A stretch of DNA of 39,163 nucleotides, taken from assembly GCA_947857085.1 (NCBI GenBank), contig CANUDF010000007.1:1-39163 (forward strand), in the 5' to 3' direction. This document shows positions 23,293 through 32,335 of the stretch, in pieces. The translations under genes were made by a program, and so were the position numbers. Origin of the DNA: Candidatus Gastranaerophilales bacterium. Lineage in GTDB: Bacteria; Cyanobacteriota; Vampirovibrionia; Gastranaerophilales; Gastranaerophilaceae. How positions within the stretch are numbered: the stretch's first letter is position 1; each line of letters opens with the position of its first letter. The notes under the pieces are model-generated. The model saw nothing but the letters and a program-made list of their open reading frames with translations, searched no databases and was not told the origin of the DNA.

Positions 23293-25087
23293 TTGCTTTT
23301 GCGGTTGCTTGTTTGCGTTTATTGCTTACCAGCTCTGCTCTTTCTCCCTCATTTGAAATGAATCCGATTTCTACTAATATAGCCGGGCAGGTAGTATGAT
23401 TTATAACATAAAATTTGGATTTGAACAAGCCGCGATTCTTGCTGTTTATATTACTGGCAAGTGAGGCATGTACGGTTTGTGCTAATGAAAGACTCTCTTG
23501 ATGATAGTAGTGTGTTTCAATACCTGTAATTTCTGGTTTTTCACTTGAATTTACGTGGACACTGACGAATATATCAGGCTGTTTTGACTCGCTGAATGCA
23601 ACTCTATCCTGCAAAGAAACAGTTTTATCTGTATCTCTTGTCATTTCTACCTGATATCCTTTTTTCTCAAGTAAATCTTTTAGCCTTTGGGCTACATCAA
23701 GTGTTATAGCTTTTTCAGTTATGTTTTCACGAATTGCCCCGACGTCGTTTCCTCCATGACCTGCATCAATAACTATTTTTTTTGACCCACTTTTACTTAC
23801 AACAGGAGGCTTAGTTTTTTTGGGGATTGTGAGCTGGATTTTTAACGTTTTGCTATCAAGTCCAAGATAAGTATTCACAAATGTATCCTGTTCGGTAGGG
23901 ATTGTTAGTTTCATTCCTACCCCCGGAAGAAGTGTTATATTACTGTTTGCAAATATTGTATTATTGAATACTGATTTGTATGTATCTTCATTGTATCTTG
24001 AAACATTGTATAAGTATAGAGTAAGTCTGGAATTAGTTCTTTCAATTCCATGAACGATAGGGTGATTGAACGATAAAATCATTGAACTGGTTTGAGAATT
24101 TGTTTTTTCTGTATTATATGAAATAATATCGCTTGTGCTGCTAAAAAGAGAAGTATGATTTAATTTATCTATATTTGCAATAAGCAATGATTGATTATCT
24201 GTAGAATATACCGGTATATATTTATCTACATTTGGTGATGTAATTACTATACGGGCTTTATTTACTTCAAACTGACCTATTTTAACTGAGTCTGTCTCAT
24301 TAATCTGATATTCTGAATTTCTTATTTCACGATTAACTAAAGTGTTAGGAATATCGTAAACTATGCGCAAAGGATTTTGTAAAATCATTGGTTTTTCAAT
24401 TGTAATAGAGCCGAAACCGCTTAAAAGCGCTCCGTTTGGACGTGGGGTGATTTTACTTATATAATATTTTGTATTTAATTTTAACTCTTTCTTTTTAAGG
24501 TTTATAGTATCCATCTTAGGGGTCTGCTGGATGGTTGTGTTAAATGCCTGTTGAATTTGATCAGTAATTGTTTCTTTTTCTGATATATCAGGCACTTCTA
24601 CCGTTAAGTATTCATAAAAATCACTTGATGATGAATGCTCGTCCCTATAAGTCTTATGAAAATATTGATCCTGCCAAGAAGGATTTTTAAATTTTATTAT
24701 AATATTATTCTTAATCCTTAAAAACTGCAGATTAGATGGTTCAAAGTCATCGTCATAATACATTACGACTCGTACAATATTAGGATTTGTAGTAAACTGG
24801 CTGATTTTAACTTCTTTTATTCCTTTGCAGTTGAATTTCCAATCTTGCTTAGGAATTATAAGAATTGAAGAAGGTATATCAAAATAAGCTCTTTTAGGAT
24901 TTTCCATTTTTATGAGTTTTAACTCATTCATAACAGGTTGGGATGATTCATCCTGCATATTCAAAACTATTAATGAATTTGAGGTATCAAAATTTGCAGC
25001 TGTTATTTTGAATACATCTTCGGCAAATACAGTTTGAGTAAATATAGATATTAATAGTAAAATTAATGTTATAAAAATTTTTTTCAT
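23252..25087 (-). CDS. AMIN-domain N-acetylmuramoyl-L-alanine amidase, exported
   Basis: This periplasmic hydrolase cleaves the amide bond between MurNAc and the stem peptide. An upstream TTG exists, but the ATG at 25087 gives a normal signal peptide (KKIFITLILLLISIFTQTVFA) and about 611 residues. Two AMIN-like beta domains follow (about residues 25-150 and 200-320), which in AmiC-type enzymes target septal peptidoglycan. The C-terminal ~190 residues are an Amidase_3 domain: zinc ligands in DAGHGG, the Glu of GAIREN and the His of VSVHVNS; catalytic Glu in LVEIGFISNEGE. A consensus promoter lies 20 nt upstream. The coding end overlaps murI, forming a small cell-wall operon. Confidence 0.95.
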   Translation of the reverse strand: MKKIFITLILLLISIFTQTVFAEDVFKITAANFDTSNSLIVLNMQDESSQPVMNELKLIKMENPKRAYFDIPSSILIIPKQDWKFNCKGIKEVKISQFTTNPNIVRVVMYYDDDFEPSNLQFLRIKNNIIIKFKNPSWQDQYFHKTYRDEHSSSSDFYEYLTVEVPDISEKETITDQIQQAFNTTIQQTPKMDTINLKKKELKLNTKYYISKITPRPNGALLSGFGSITIEKPMILQNPLRIVYDIPNTLVNREIRNSEYQINETDSVKIGQFEVNKARIVITSPNVDKYIPVYSTDNQSLLIANIDKLNHTSLFSSTSDIISYNTEKTNSQTSSMILSFNHPIVHGIERTNSRLTLYLYNVSRYNEDTYKSVFNNTIFANSNITLLPGVGMKLTIPTEQDTFVNTYLGLDSKTLKIQLTIPKKTKPPVVSKSGSKKIVIDAGHGGNDVGAIRENITEKAITLDVAQRLKDLLEKKGYQVEMTRDTDKTVSLQDRVAFSESKQPDIFVSVHVNSSEKPEITGIETHYYHQESLSLAQTVHASLASNINSKNRGLFKSKFYVINHTTCPAILVEIGFISNEGERAELVSNKRKQATAKAIAEGVENYFKNHK

Positions 25088-25107
25088 ATTAAGAAATCTC
25101 AAATACT

Positions 25108-25136
25108 ATTATAACTTTATTTCTTAATACAATCAA
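25108..25136 (-). promoter_or_regulatory. Promoter of the amidase-murI operon
   Basis: On the minus strand TTGATT, a 17-nt spacer and a perfect TATAAT lie 20 nt upstream of the amidase ATG. Confidence 0.7.
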
Positions 25137-25150
25137 ATTGTAACAATATA

Positions 25151-25345
25151 TTAGAACAAGTTATATTTACCAGCCCAATAAGTGGCTTCGCTTCTGGCTC
25201 CGGACGGAAACTTTTTGATAATAGCGCTAACGTGTGCTTTTGCAGTATGTTTGCTAATGCAGAGTTTTTCACCGATTTGTGTATTATTAAGTCCTTTAGC
25301 CATAAGCTTCAATATTTCTAGTTCTCTATCTGTTAATGAAAACAT
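25151..25345 (-). CDS. Standalone LuxR/GerE-type HTH protein (copy 1)
   Basis: The 64 residues are little more than a LuxR-type DNA-binding domain: SLTDRELEILKLMAKGLNNTQIGEKLCISKHTAKAHVSAIIKK. The 'TQIGEKLCISKHTAKAHV' stretch holds the turn and recognition helix. There is no receiver or sensor domain. AAAGGAG precedes the ATG. Residues 1-45 are identical to those of copy 2 at 26392-26586, while the last ~19 (FPSGARSEATYWAGKYNLF) differ. The DNA repeat explains this: the 5' part and promoter are nearly identical, and the 3' end has diverged or been replaced. It could act as a small regulator, or compete with full-length LuxR proteins for sites. Confidence 0.88.
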   Translation of the reverse strand: MFSLTDRELEILKLMAKGLNNTQIGEKLCISKHTAKAHVSAIIKKFPSGARSEATYWAGKYNLF

Positions 25346-25412
25346 TGTTTTACTCCTTTCATTAACAGAATAACATATATAATTTAAAATACTTTCATAA
25401 TAAATCCTGTTT
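25213..25412. repeat. 200-bp direct repeat, copy 1 (promoter plus 5' part of the LuxR-type gene)
   Basis: Matches 26454-26653 at a constant offset of 1,241 bp with only three mismatches that I could find by eye. It covers the gene's first ~44 codons, the ribosome site and about 67 bp upstream. Similarity drops sharply at both ends. Confidence 0.9.
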
Positions 25413-25475
25413 ATAAAAAATATTTTTATACTTGAAAAAAAAGTTTTTTTTGTATAAAATTGAGATTGCCGATAT

Positions 25476-25549
<74 letters not shown>

Positions 25550-25558
25550 AATAAAAAA

Positions 25559-25585
25559 AGAGATAACTTTTGTTATCTCTTTTTT
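25559..25585 (+). terminator. Terminator of tRNA-Arg
   Basis: AGAGATAAC-TTTT-GTTATCTCT followed by a T-run, starting 10 nt after the tRNA 3' end. The A-run before the stem makes it potentially bidirectional. Confidence 0.9.
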
Positions 25586-25682
25586 ATTTTTTTATATAGT
25601 ATTTTCATTATATATTTTCACATATTTCGGTTATCACAAATAGAATGATTGTTTTTGTCAAAACTCAATGTTTCCTATAAAT

Positions 25683-26351
25683 TTAAGCAGTTATAGAGTT
25701 TGAGATTTTAATAATCATACCATTTAAAAATACAGGTTCCGTATCTTTTGTTGCAGAATTATTGCTTGATACAACTGCAACACTTTCTCCTCTAATAACA
25801 GCATTGGCAATTATATTTAATATTGTTTGTGTTTTTCCTGTTACGGGAGGACCTTCAATAATAGATAAATTATTATCTAGTGCATTGTCAACTGCTTGTT
25901 TCTGGCTAATATTAAAACCAAATGGGAATATTGTAAATTCTTTTTCTTCATTTTTAATCGGTTTTATAATTTTAAAGAATGCACCAATGCAACTATCTTG
26001 TTTCTTTTCTTTAACAGGCAATTCGGCTTTTAAAAAGCTATATAAGATAGTTTCAGGAATGACTTTTTCTATTATTCCATAATTCTTGAGTAAAATGTTA
26101 AAAGTTAAGCCTTTACCTGTTGTATGTTCAAGACCAATCTTATCTGCAATCCTTTTAAAATAATCTAAACGGCTATCTATAAATAATTCTTCTTTGCTTG
26201 TTTCTACAAATTTTACGTCATAGTAATTATAGTTGTATGTCTTATGGTTTTTAAAAGTAACCTTGTAAAATCTGCCACTTCTTACACAACTTACAATATC
26301 ATCTGTTCGTTTTTCACCTTTTAAAAATATTTCTTTGCGTATATTACCCAT
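25683..26351 (-). CDS. Truncated superfamily 1 helicase/AAA fragment, probably decaying
   Basis: The 222 residues look like the N-terminal part of a much larger SF1-type helicase: an N-terminal domain (IVSCVRSGRFYKVTFKNHKTYNYNYYDVKFVE), then the Q-motif-like NISQKQAVDNAL and Walker A IIEGPPVTGKTQTILNII, with VAVVSSNNSATKD after it. The P-loop has Val where Gly is usual (GPPVTGKT). The sequence ends only ~20 residues beyond motif Ia, with an unrelated-looking or C-terminal tail (FLNGMIIKISNSITA), and motifs II-VI are absent. Full-length relatives have several hundred more residues, so this fragment cannot be an active helicase. An internal deletion or frameshift is likely. It lies between two copies of a 200-bp repeat, which fits a recombination-prone spot. 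Confidence 0.65.
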   Translation of the reverse strand: MGNIRKEIFLKGEKRTDDIVSCVRSGRFYKVTFKNHKTYNYNYYDVKFVETSKEELFIDSRLDYFKRIADKIGLEHTTGKGLTFNILLKNYGIIEKVIPETILYSFLKAELPVKEKKQDSCIGAFFKIIKPIKNEEKEFTIFPFGFNISQKQAVDNALDNNLSIIEGPPVTGKTQTILNIIANAVIRGESVAVVSSNNSATKDTEPVFLNGMIIKISNSITA

Positions 26352-26391
26352 TACGAAAAAATAATATCATAAAAACTTTATACTTTATAAC

Positions 26392-26586
26392 TTAAAACAA
26401 ACTGTATTTGTGGGCCAAAAATGTAGCTTCATTTCTGGATGTTGCAGAAAGTTTTTTGATAATAGCGCTAACGTGTGCTTTTGCAGTATGTTTGCTAATA
26501 CAGAGTTTTTCACCAATTTGTGTATTATTAAGTCCTTTAGCCATAAGCTTCAATATTTCTAGTTCTCTATCTGTTAATGAAAACAT
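26392..26586 (-). CDS. Standalone LuxR/GerE-type HTH protein (copy 2)
   Basis: 64 residues. Same first 45 residues as copy 1 (SLTDRELEILKLMAKGLNNTQ...), followed by LSATSRNEATFLAHKYSLF. That tail reads as the more normal end of a LuxR helix (IIKKLSATSRNEA), so copy 2 is likely the parental form. Same AAAGGAG site and upstream region as copy 1. It lies 79 nt downstream of rfbA on the same strand, with its own copied promoter region, so it may be made both independently and by read-through from the glycan operon. A role in regulating that operon is possible but not shown. Confidence 0.88.
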   Translation of the reverse strand: MFSLTDRELEILKLMAKGLNNTQIGEKLCISKHTAKAHVSAIIKKLSATSRNEATFLAHKYSLF

Positions 26587-26653
26587 TGTTTTACTCCTTT
26601 CATTAACAGAATAACATATATAATTTAAAATGCTTTCATAATAAATCCTGTTT
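26454..26653. repeat. 200-bp direct repeat, copy 2
   Basis: Counterpart of 25213-25412. Mismatches noted: ACAGAG/GCAGAG, CACCAATT/CACCGATT and AAAATGC/AAAATAC. The two copies bracket tRNA-Arg and the truncated helicase. Confidence 0.9.
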
Positions 26654-26665
26654 TAGAAATAATGC

Positions 26666-27538
26666 TTATCTTAATATATTTCTGATATAATCAAAATATT
26701 CATTATTTTTGTAATTTTTAATTTGTTCAAGCAGTTCATTTTCTGTTATAAAACCCATTCTGTAAGCAACTTCTTCAAGACATGCAATTTTTATTCCCTG
26801 ATTTTCTTCAATTGTTTGTATGTATTGACTAGCCCTTAAAAGAGAAGCATGAGTTCCTGTATCAAGCCAAGCAAACCCACGGCCAAGTAATTCTACGTTT
26901 AAATTGTTATTTTCAAGGTAAATACGGTTCAAATCAGTAATTTCAAGCTCGCCGCGTGCAGAAGGTTTTAAATTCTTAGCATATTCTACAACTTTATTGT
27001 CATAAAAATACAATCCTGTTACAGCATAATATGATTTTGGATTTGCAGGTTTTTCTTCAATAGAAACAGCTTTGCCGTTTTTGTCAAATTCTACAACTCC
27101 AAATCTTTGGGGGTCCTTAACTGTATAACCGAATACTGTTGCTCCGCCTTTTGATTCAATTTGTTTTACTGTACGTTTTAAAGTACCTGAAAAGCCCGGG
27201 CCGTAAAATATATTATCGCCAAGTATCAATGCAGCGCAATCATTTCCAATAAATTCTTCCCCTAAAATAAAGGCTTGTGCCAAACCGTCAGGGCTTGGCT
27301 GTTCTTTGTATGAAAAATTTACTCCAAATTGTGAACCGTCACCTAAAAGTTTCTTGAAATTTGGGAGATCGTGCGGTGTTGAGATAATGAGAATATCTTT
27401 TATGCCAGCCAGCATTAAGACAGATACAGGATGATAAATCATTGGTTTATCATATACAGGTAAAAGTTGTTTTGATACAGTCATAGTACTCGGCCAGAGT
27501 CTTGTTCCGCTTCCGCCTGCTAAAATTATACCTTTCAT
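26666..27538 (-). CDS. rfbA: Glucose-1-phosphate thymidylyltransferase
   Basis: RfbA joins dTTP and glucose-1-phosphate into dTDP-glucose, the first step of dTDP-rhamnose and dTDP-amino-sugar synthesis. [41 protein letters not shown] is the classic nucleotidyltransferase N-terminus; [20 protein letters not shown] and [13 protein letters not shown] follow. The 290 residues are normal. Its ATG overlaps the rfbD stop (TAATG), so the two are translationally coupled. It is the last gene of the 12.5-kb minus-strand glycan operon. Confidence 0.98.
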   Translation of the reverse strand: MKGIILAGGSGTRLWPSTMTVSKQLLPVYDKPMIYHPVSVLMLAGIKDILIISTPHDLPNFKKLLGDGSQFGVNFSYKEQPSPDGLAQAFILGEEFIGNDCAALILGDNIFYGPGFSGTLKRTVKQIESKGGATVFGYTVKDPQRFGVVEFDKNGKAVSIEEKPANPKSYYAVTGLYFYDNKVVEYAKNLKPSARGELEITDLNRIYLENNNLNVELLGRGFAWLDTGTHASLLRASQYIQTIEENQGIKIACLEEVAYRMGFITENELLEQIKNYKNNEYFDYIRNILR

Positions 27539-28365
27539 TATACAGCCTCCTCTATTCTTAATTGTAAATAATCATATAATGCTGCTTCCCAATTCCTGCA
27601 AATTTGGTCATTATCCATTACGCTGTATTGCGGACGTTTTGCAGGACGAGGAAATTCATCAGTTGTGCATGGGACTAAGTTTACATTTAAATTGCTTTGT
27701 TTAAAGATTTCTTTTGCAAACCCGTACCATGATGTATGGCCTGAACCGCATACATGATATGTACCATATGGCTTTTGGAGTAGTTTCAAAATGCCGTTTG
27801 CAAGTTCTACAGTCCAAGTCGGGCATCCAATTTGGTCATCAACAACTTTTAATTCGGGTTTATCTTTTAACGAAAGCATTGTTTCTACAAAATTCTTTCC
27901 GTGAATACCGTATAACCAGCTTGTACGTGCTATATAATATTTTTTACAATATTTTTTAACAGCTTCTTCACCTTGTAGTTTTGTCAAACCGTAATTGTTT
28001 ATAGGATTAGTTTTATCATCAGGCTTATATGGAACATTATTTTTACCGTCAAAAACATAGTCTGTTGATATATAAACCATAGGAATGTCCAGTTTACCGC
28101 ATACTTTTGCTATATTTTCTGCCCCGGCTGCATTTATCTTTGAGGCTGTTTCAAGGTCTTCTTCAGCCTTATCAACATTTGTATATGCCGCACAATGTAT
28201 AACAAGATCGGGATGTGTTCCTGTTATAAACGCCTCAGTTTCTTCGGGTTTTGTTATATCCATGTTGTCAACGTCTGTTTCAATAACAAAACAGCCGGCA
28301 TCTTCCAATATCGGGCATAAGTCCTGCCCAAGCATTCCGTTTGCACCTGTTACAAGTACTTTCAT
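27538..28365 (-). CDS. rfbD: dTDP-4-dehydrorhamnose reductase
   Basis: RfbD reduces dTDP-4-keto-L-rhamnose to dTDP-L-rhamnose with NAD(P)H. It is an SDR fold with [10 protein letters not shown] as the nucleotide-binding loop, [25 protein letters not shown], the catalytic [10 protein letters not shown] with YGLTKLQGE (Tyr-x-x-x-Lys) and RTSWLYG. 275 residues. It begins 1 nt after the rfbB stop. Confidence 0.97.
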   Translation of the reverse strand: MKVLVTGANGMLGQDLCPILEDAGCFVIETDVDNMDITKPEETEAFITGTHPDLVIHCAAYTNVDKAEEDLETASKINAAGAENIAKVCGKLDIPMVYISTDYVFDGKNNVPYKPDDKTNPINNYGLTKLQGEEAVKKYCKKYYIARTSWLYGIHGKNFVETMLSLKDKPELKVVDDQIGCPTWTVELANGILKLLQKPYGTYHVCGSGHTSWYGFAKEIFKQSNLNVNLVPCTTDEFPRPAKRPQYSVMDNDQICRNWEAALYDYLQLRIEEAV

Positions 28366-29346
28366 CTATACCATACCCACTTTCTTTTCTTCTATCTGCC
28401 TCATCCATTCCTGGTTATTTAAATACCAATCAATAGTTATTTTTATACCTTCTTCAAAGGTTAAAGACGGTTTCCAGCCGAGTTCGGATTGAATTTTATC
28501 ATTACAAATAGCATAGCGTCTGTCGTGTCCTAATCTGTCTTCAACATATTTTATAGACGTTTCGTCCTTTCCCATTGCGTCAAGAATTAGTTTTGTAATT
28601 TCCATGTTAGTTTTTTCGTTGTGTCCGCCAATATTATAAACCTCGCCGATTTTTCCTTTATGAAGGACAACATCAATTGCTTCGCAATGGTCATAAACAT
28701 ATAGCCAGTCACGAACATTTAAACCATCACCGTATACAGGAACTTTTTCGCCTTTTAACAGTTGTGAAATAAAGAAAGGAATTAATTTTTCCGGGTATTG
28801 ATAAGGACCGTAGTTATTTGAACAGCGGGTATTTAAAACAGGCATTTTATAAGTTTCGTAATAAGCCCTTACAAGCATATCTGCGCTTGCTTTCGATGCT
28901 GAATAAGGGCTGTTTGGAGCTAGAGGTGTTGTTTCCATAAAATAACCTGTTTTGCCTAATGAACCGTATACTTCATCGGTTGATACCTGTAAAAATCTTT
29001 CAATACCAATTTCTTTTGAAGCTTGTAAAAGATTCAGGGTTCCCTGAACATTTGTTTCGATAAAGATTTCAGGACCAGTGATTGAACGGTCAACATGTGA
29101 TTCTGCTGCAAAGTTTACTACACAATCACAATCTGCAATAAGTTCTCTTACAAGTCTTTTGTCGCAAATGTTTCCATGAACAAAAGAGTAATTCGGATTA
29201 TCTTTTACATCATTAAGATTTTCTATATTCCCTGCATATGTAAGTGCATCTAAATTGATAATTTTATAATCAGGATGTTTTTTAAGAATATGTCTTACAA
29301 AACAGCTTCCTATAAATCCTGCACCGCCTGTTACTAATAACTTCAT
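28366..29346 (-). CDS. rfbB: dTDP-glucose 4,6-dehydratase
   Basis: RfbB turns dTDP-glucose into dTDP-4-keto-6-deoxyglucose, the branch point for rhamnose and 3-amino-3,6-dideoxyhexoses, both apparently made by this operon. It is an extended SDR with TGGAGFIGSCFVRHIL, NFAAESHVDRSITGP, the catalytic STDEVYGSLG and YSASKASADMLV (Tyr-x-x-x-Lys) and NNYGPYQYPEKLIP. 326 residues. It overlaps rfbC by ATGA. Confidence 0.98.
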   Translation of the reverse strand: MKLLVTGGAGFIGSCFVRHILKKHPDYKIINLDALTYAGNIENLNDVKDNPNYSFVHGNICDKRLVRELIADCDCVVNFAAESHVDRSITGPEIFIETNVQGTLNLLQASKEIGIERFLQVSTDEVYGSLGKTGYFMETTPLAPNSPYSASKASADMLVRAYYETYKMPVLNTRCSNNYGPYQYPEKLIPFFISQLLKGEKVPVYGDGLNVRDWLYVYDHCEAIDVVLHKGKIGEVYNIGGHNEKTNMEITKLILDAMGKDETSIKYVEDRLGHDRRYAICNDKIQSELGWKPSLTFEEGIKITIDWYLNNQEWMRQIEEKKVGMV

Positions 29347-29900
29347 AACAATTCTCCTTTATTAATTTCACTAAGTTTTGGCTGAATTTTATCTTTTTCA
29401 CTAAGGATAGGTTCAAAATCAATTTCCCAGTTTATATTTATATCTTTATCATTCCATAGGACACCCCTATCAGCTTTCGGGTTATATTCTCCGCTTGCTT
29501 TATAAAGTAATTCAGCTTCTTCTGATAATACAACAAATCCGTGAGCAAATCCATCCGGTATAAATAACATATGTTTGTTTTCTTCTGATAATTCAACCTT
29601 TACATATTGACCGAAAGTATCAGAATTAGGCCGTATATCCACTGCAACGTCATATATTCTGCCTTTGCTGCATCGTACAAGTTTGGCCTGTCCGTATGGT
29701 TTCGCTTGATAATGAAGCCCCCTTAAAACATGAGCCGTTGATTTGGAATGATTGTCCTGGTTAAATTCTACATCAATCCCATTTGCGGTGAAGTCTGATT
29801 TTTTGTAGCTTTCCATAAAAAATCCGCGGTTATCTCCAAAAACTTTGGGTTTGACTAATATTATATCTTTTATTTTTTGCGGTTCAAATTCAAATGGCAT
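29343..29900 (-). CDS. rfbC: dTDP-4-dehydrorhamnose 3,5-epimerase
   Basis: RfbC epimerises C3 and C5 of dTDP-4-keto-6-deoxyglucose, committing it to L-rhamnose. The cupin fold is shown by VFGDNRGFFMESYKKSDF, FNQDNHSKSTAHVLRGLHYQ (the catalytic His is in LRGLHYQ), DVAVDIRPNSDTFGQYV and FIPDGFAHGFVVLSEEAELLYK. 185 residues. It heads the rfbCBDA group and starts 3 nt after the upstream glycosyltransferase stop. Confidence 0.98.
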   Translation of the reverse strand: MPFEFEPQKIKDIILVKPKVFGDNRGFFMESYKKSDFTANGIDVEFNQDNHSKSTAHVLRGLHYQAKPYGQAKLVRCSKGRIYDVAVDIRPNSDTFGQYVKVELSEENKHMLFIPDGFAHGFVVLSEEAELLYKASGEYNPKADRGVLWNDKDININWEIDFEPILSEKDKIQPKLSEINKGELL

Positions 29901-29903
29901 TGT

Positions 29904-31370
29904 TTAATCCTCCTTAATTTTAAATGAAATTTTAATTCCCAGTAGATTTATTTTAATTCTCTTTTTTTTATTTTTAATCCTTAATTGTGCAAATGAGAAT
30001 AAATCTTGATTACATAATATATATTGTGGCTCAAAATTTTTGATGGAATGTTTTTGGGGACACGTATCATAAAGATATTTTAAATTTTTCTGCCAGATTT
30101 CATATGAACCGCATTCATTAAATGCTTTTTGGCAGCTCTTTATATTTCGTGTTCGTAATTCTTCCGAGCTTAATAAAGCTTTTAACTTTTTAATTAATAT
30201 TTTTTTATTTTTACAATATGCATCACTTTTATATAGATAATCAGTCAGTTGGCAGGTTGATAATAATGGTCTTGAATAGGTAATTGCATCTATCATCCCT
30301 GTTCCGCCGCCTTCGGGATACGAGTCTAAAATAACATCAGAAGCAATAATGTATGTCAGCAATTCTTCAAACTGAACGGAATCCTTTCTTATTAATTGAT
30401 TCTTAAATTGTTTTTGATATTCTGTCCAGGATGGTGATATTTGGGGATTTGGTCCTATTCCTATGCAAATTGTGTTTTTATCAGTCTTTAGTACTGGGAT
30501 AACAAAGTTTAAAAAATCGAAGTTATCAAATGGTTTAAACTTGTTCTCATTACCATAAGTTAAAATTATCTTTTTATCTTCAGGCAGGTTTAATTTTTTT
30601 CTGGCTTCTGTTTTGCTTATTTCTAATTTTGTGCAAGTTTGTTTATTAGCGGGTATGCCTAATAATACAGCTTTAGTAATCCCTCTTTTTTTATTTCTTA
30701 CTTCTGACAAATTATCTTGTATTTGTGCCGTAATGTCTGATATACTAACACCGAACCAGAAGCGGTGATCTGCATGGTTATAGAAGATAACCGGTCTTTT
30801 GAATTCTTTATTTCCAAATGCCAGTATAGGGATAACATCATCCATATGTACATGCAGAATTATATGCTCAAAACTTGAAGCAATTTTTCTAAGTTCCAGC
30901 CCCTTTTCTATATAAGATTTGTCAGGAGCTATCTTATATATATTTCCATGTTTTTCTTTTACGGAACTTTCTAATTGCTCGGGTAATTCTCCTTGTTTAT
31001 CGTATCCGGTAAAAATTAGAGAATGCTTTTCATTTGCAGGTGACTGCTCAATCCATCTTTCCACAACACGTGTATGACCGCCGTAGTTATAAGCTAGTGA
31101 CATTACATGCAGGAATGTATGTTTTTCGTAATCAGCTTCTAATGAACCGAGAGTATGATTTTGTGAAATTTTAAGAAGTTCATTTTCTATAACAGAAGAT
31201 GCAAAATGCCCGGAAAACCAGTAACTTGCAAAACCACCTGCTTTTTTTGCCAAGTCGCATTTTTCTTCCTCTGTGCAGGCATTTTTAACAGAAATTTCCA
31301 TTTCTTCAAATATTTTTTTGTTTTTTTTAATACCTTTTATATATTTTTTTAATGACCGATCTATTTTCAT
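29904..31370 (-). CDS. GT-B-type glycosyltransferase of the glycan operon
   Basis: The 488 residues have an N-terminal extension (~80 residues), then HVMSLAYNYGGHTRVVERWI, which resembles the glycine-rich acceptor loop of GT-B enzymes, HVHMDDVIPILAF, and KKIILTYGNENKFKP with IASDVILDSYPEGGGTGMIDAITYSRPLL, resembling the C-terminal donor-binding region of GT4/GT1-like enzymes. The basic C-terminus (LRIKNKKKRIKINLLGIKISFKIK) is a tail often seen in polysaccharide-locus proteins and may touch the membrane. It overlaps the upstream gene by ATGA. Sugar donor and acceptor cannot be read from sequence. Confidence 0.75.
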   Translation of the reverse strand: MKIDRSLKKYIKGIKKNKKIFEEMEISVKNACTEEEKCDLAKKAGGFASYWFSGHFASSVIENELLKISQNHTLGSLEADYEKHTFLHVMSLAYNYGGHTRVVERWIEQSPANEKHSLIFTGYDKQGELPEQLESSVKEKHGNIYKIAPDKSYIEKGLELRKIASSFEHIILHVHMDDVIPILAFGNKEFKRPVIFYNHADHRFWFGVSISDITAQIQDNLSEVRNKKRGITKAVLLGIPANKQTCTKLEISKTEARKKLNLPEDKKIILTYGNENKFKPFDNFDFLNFVIPVLKTDKNTICIGIGPNPQISPSWTEYQKQFKNQLIRKDSVQFEELLTYIIASDVILDSYPEGGGTGMIDAITYSRPLLSTCQLTDYLYKSDAYCKNKKILIKKLKALLSSEELRTRNIKSCQKAFNECGSYEIWQKNLKYLYDTCPQKHSIKNFEPQYILCNQDLFSFAQLRIKNKKKRIKINLLGIKISFKIKED

Positions 31371-32335
31371 AAAATTTCTTCCTTTTGGATTAATAAGTCT
31401 ATTGCATTTATAAATTCTTCAATTTTTATGTCCTGAATTTTATCTGCAATTATATGTTTAAATTTTTTATTGTTCAAATCAAGTGTTCCCTTATGCATAG
31501 GTGAAAAACATGCCCCCCCCCCTCCTTGTTGGAGACCCATGTGATAAACAGATGTATTAGGTGTAATAATAAATTTTGCGTTTCTTATCAGAGCCGGAAG
31601 TTCGTAAGTTAAGAATTTACAGCACCCGTTAATTATATATTTTTTGTATTTTTCGTCAAGTTTGCTATAAACTTCATTATACAAGCCTAAATCTTTATCC
31701 ATTCCTAACAATAAAATTTTTATATTCAATTTATCTACAATATGTTTTACGGAAGCTTTTATTTGCTGACAGTTAAACAGTCCACTTGCAAAACCACCGA
31801 GAGTGATTAAAACATATTCTTCATCAGGCATTTTATTTGCAGGATGAACAGGAAGTGAGTGTTCAAAAATTTCGGGAACTTTACAGATATTGCTTATAAA
31901 CAGGTTTGAACGTTCTCTGTAAAATAATTCTAATTCAGGGTCTGTATCTTTAATATCTATTACCTGACCATCAGGCTTTAATTTTACATTATTTGCTATT
32001 CCTGACCAGGGACTGTATTTCAAGAAATAGTCTATTTTTAAAATTTTTAAAGGCATAATTTCTGAAAAATTAAGTTTATTTAAACTTGGGTTATCAATAG
32101 GAATAAATATATCAACATAATCCTTATCATTTTTTAGGGCAAAATCAAACCATCTTTGTGTAACGGCCAGTATGATTTTATATTTTCCGAGCTTCGTATC
32201 ATTTTTAAAAAGTCTCAATGCATTCCTTATCCAGAGATAATCTCCCAGACCGGAGGATGCATCAAGTAACAAAATCTTTTTACAGGTTAATCTGTAGTAT
32301 ATGCATTTTAGAAAGATTTTTAAGTTAATTTTCAT
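31367..32335 (-). CDS. GT9/heptosyltransferase-like glycosyltransferase with an internal poly-G tract
   Basis: ILLLDASSGLGDYLWIRNALRLFK at the N-terminus and EYVLITLGGFASGLFNCQQIKASVKHIVDKLNIKILLLG with LIRNAKFIITPNTSVYHMGLQ fit the two Rossmann-like halves of GT9 (ADP-heptose transferase-type) enzymes. A run of ten G (31513-31522) encodes GGGG directly after NTSVYHMGLQQ; at this place GT9 enzymes normally have a conserved loop (as in HLAAALGTP). A one-base change in the tract would truncate the last ~50 residues, so expression could be phase-variable. 322 residues. The sugar is unknown. Confidence 0.75.
   Translation of the reverse strand: MKINLKIFLKCIYYRLTCKKILLLDASSGLGDYLWIRNALRLFKNDTKLGKYKIILAVTQRWFDFALKNDKDYVDIFIPIDNPSLNKLNFSEIMPLKILKIDYFLKYSPWSGIANNVKLKPDGQVIDIKDTDPELELFYRERSNLFISNICKVPEIFEHSLPVHPANKMPDEEYVLITLGGFASGLFNCQQIKASVKHIVDKLNIKILLLGMDKDLGLYNEVYSKLDEKYKKYIINGCCKFLTYELPALIRNAKFIITPNTSVYHMGLQQGGGGACFSPMHKGTLDLNNKKFKHIIADKIQDIKIEEFINAIDLLIQKEEIL
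31513..31522 (-). repeat. Poly-G tract (10 G on the coding strand) inside the GT9-like gene
   Basis: Exactly ten C on the plus strand preceded by TG. It lies within an open reading frame and is followed on the coding strand by CATGTTTTTCACC, similar in position and shape to the CATATTTGTAAACC after the tract at 39110-39119. Confidence 0.9.

Noticed and set aside
25762-26082. 106-codon plus-strand frame opposite the helicase fragment
   Set aside because: The minus strand encodes a recognisable Q-motif and Walker A; the plus frame shows nothing.
28085-28492. 135-codon plus-strand frame opposite rfbD and rfbB
   Set aside because: Antisense shadow of two certain genes; low-complexity Ser/Ile composition and no start signal.
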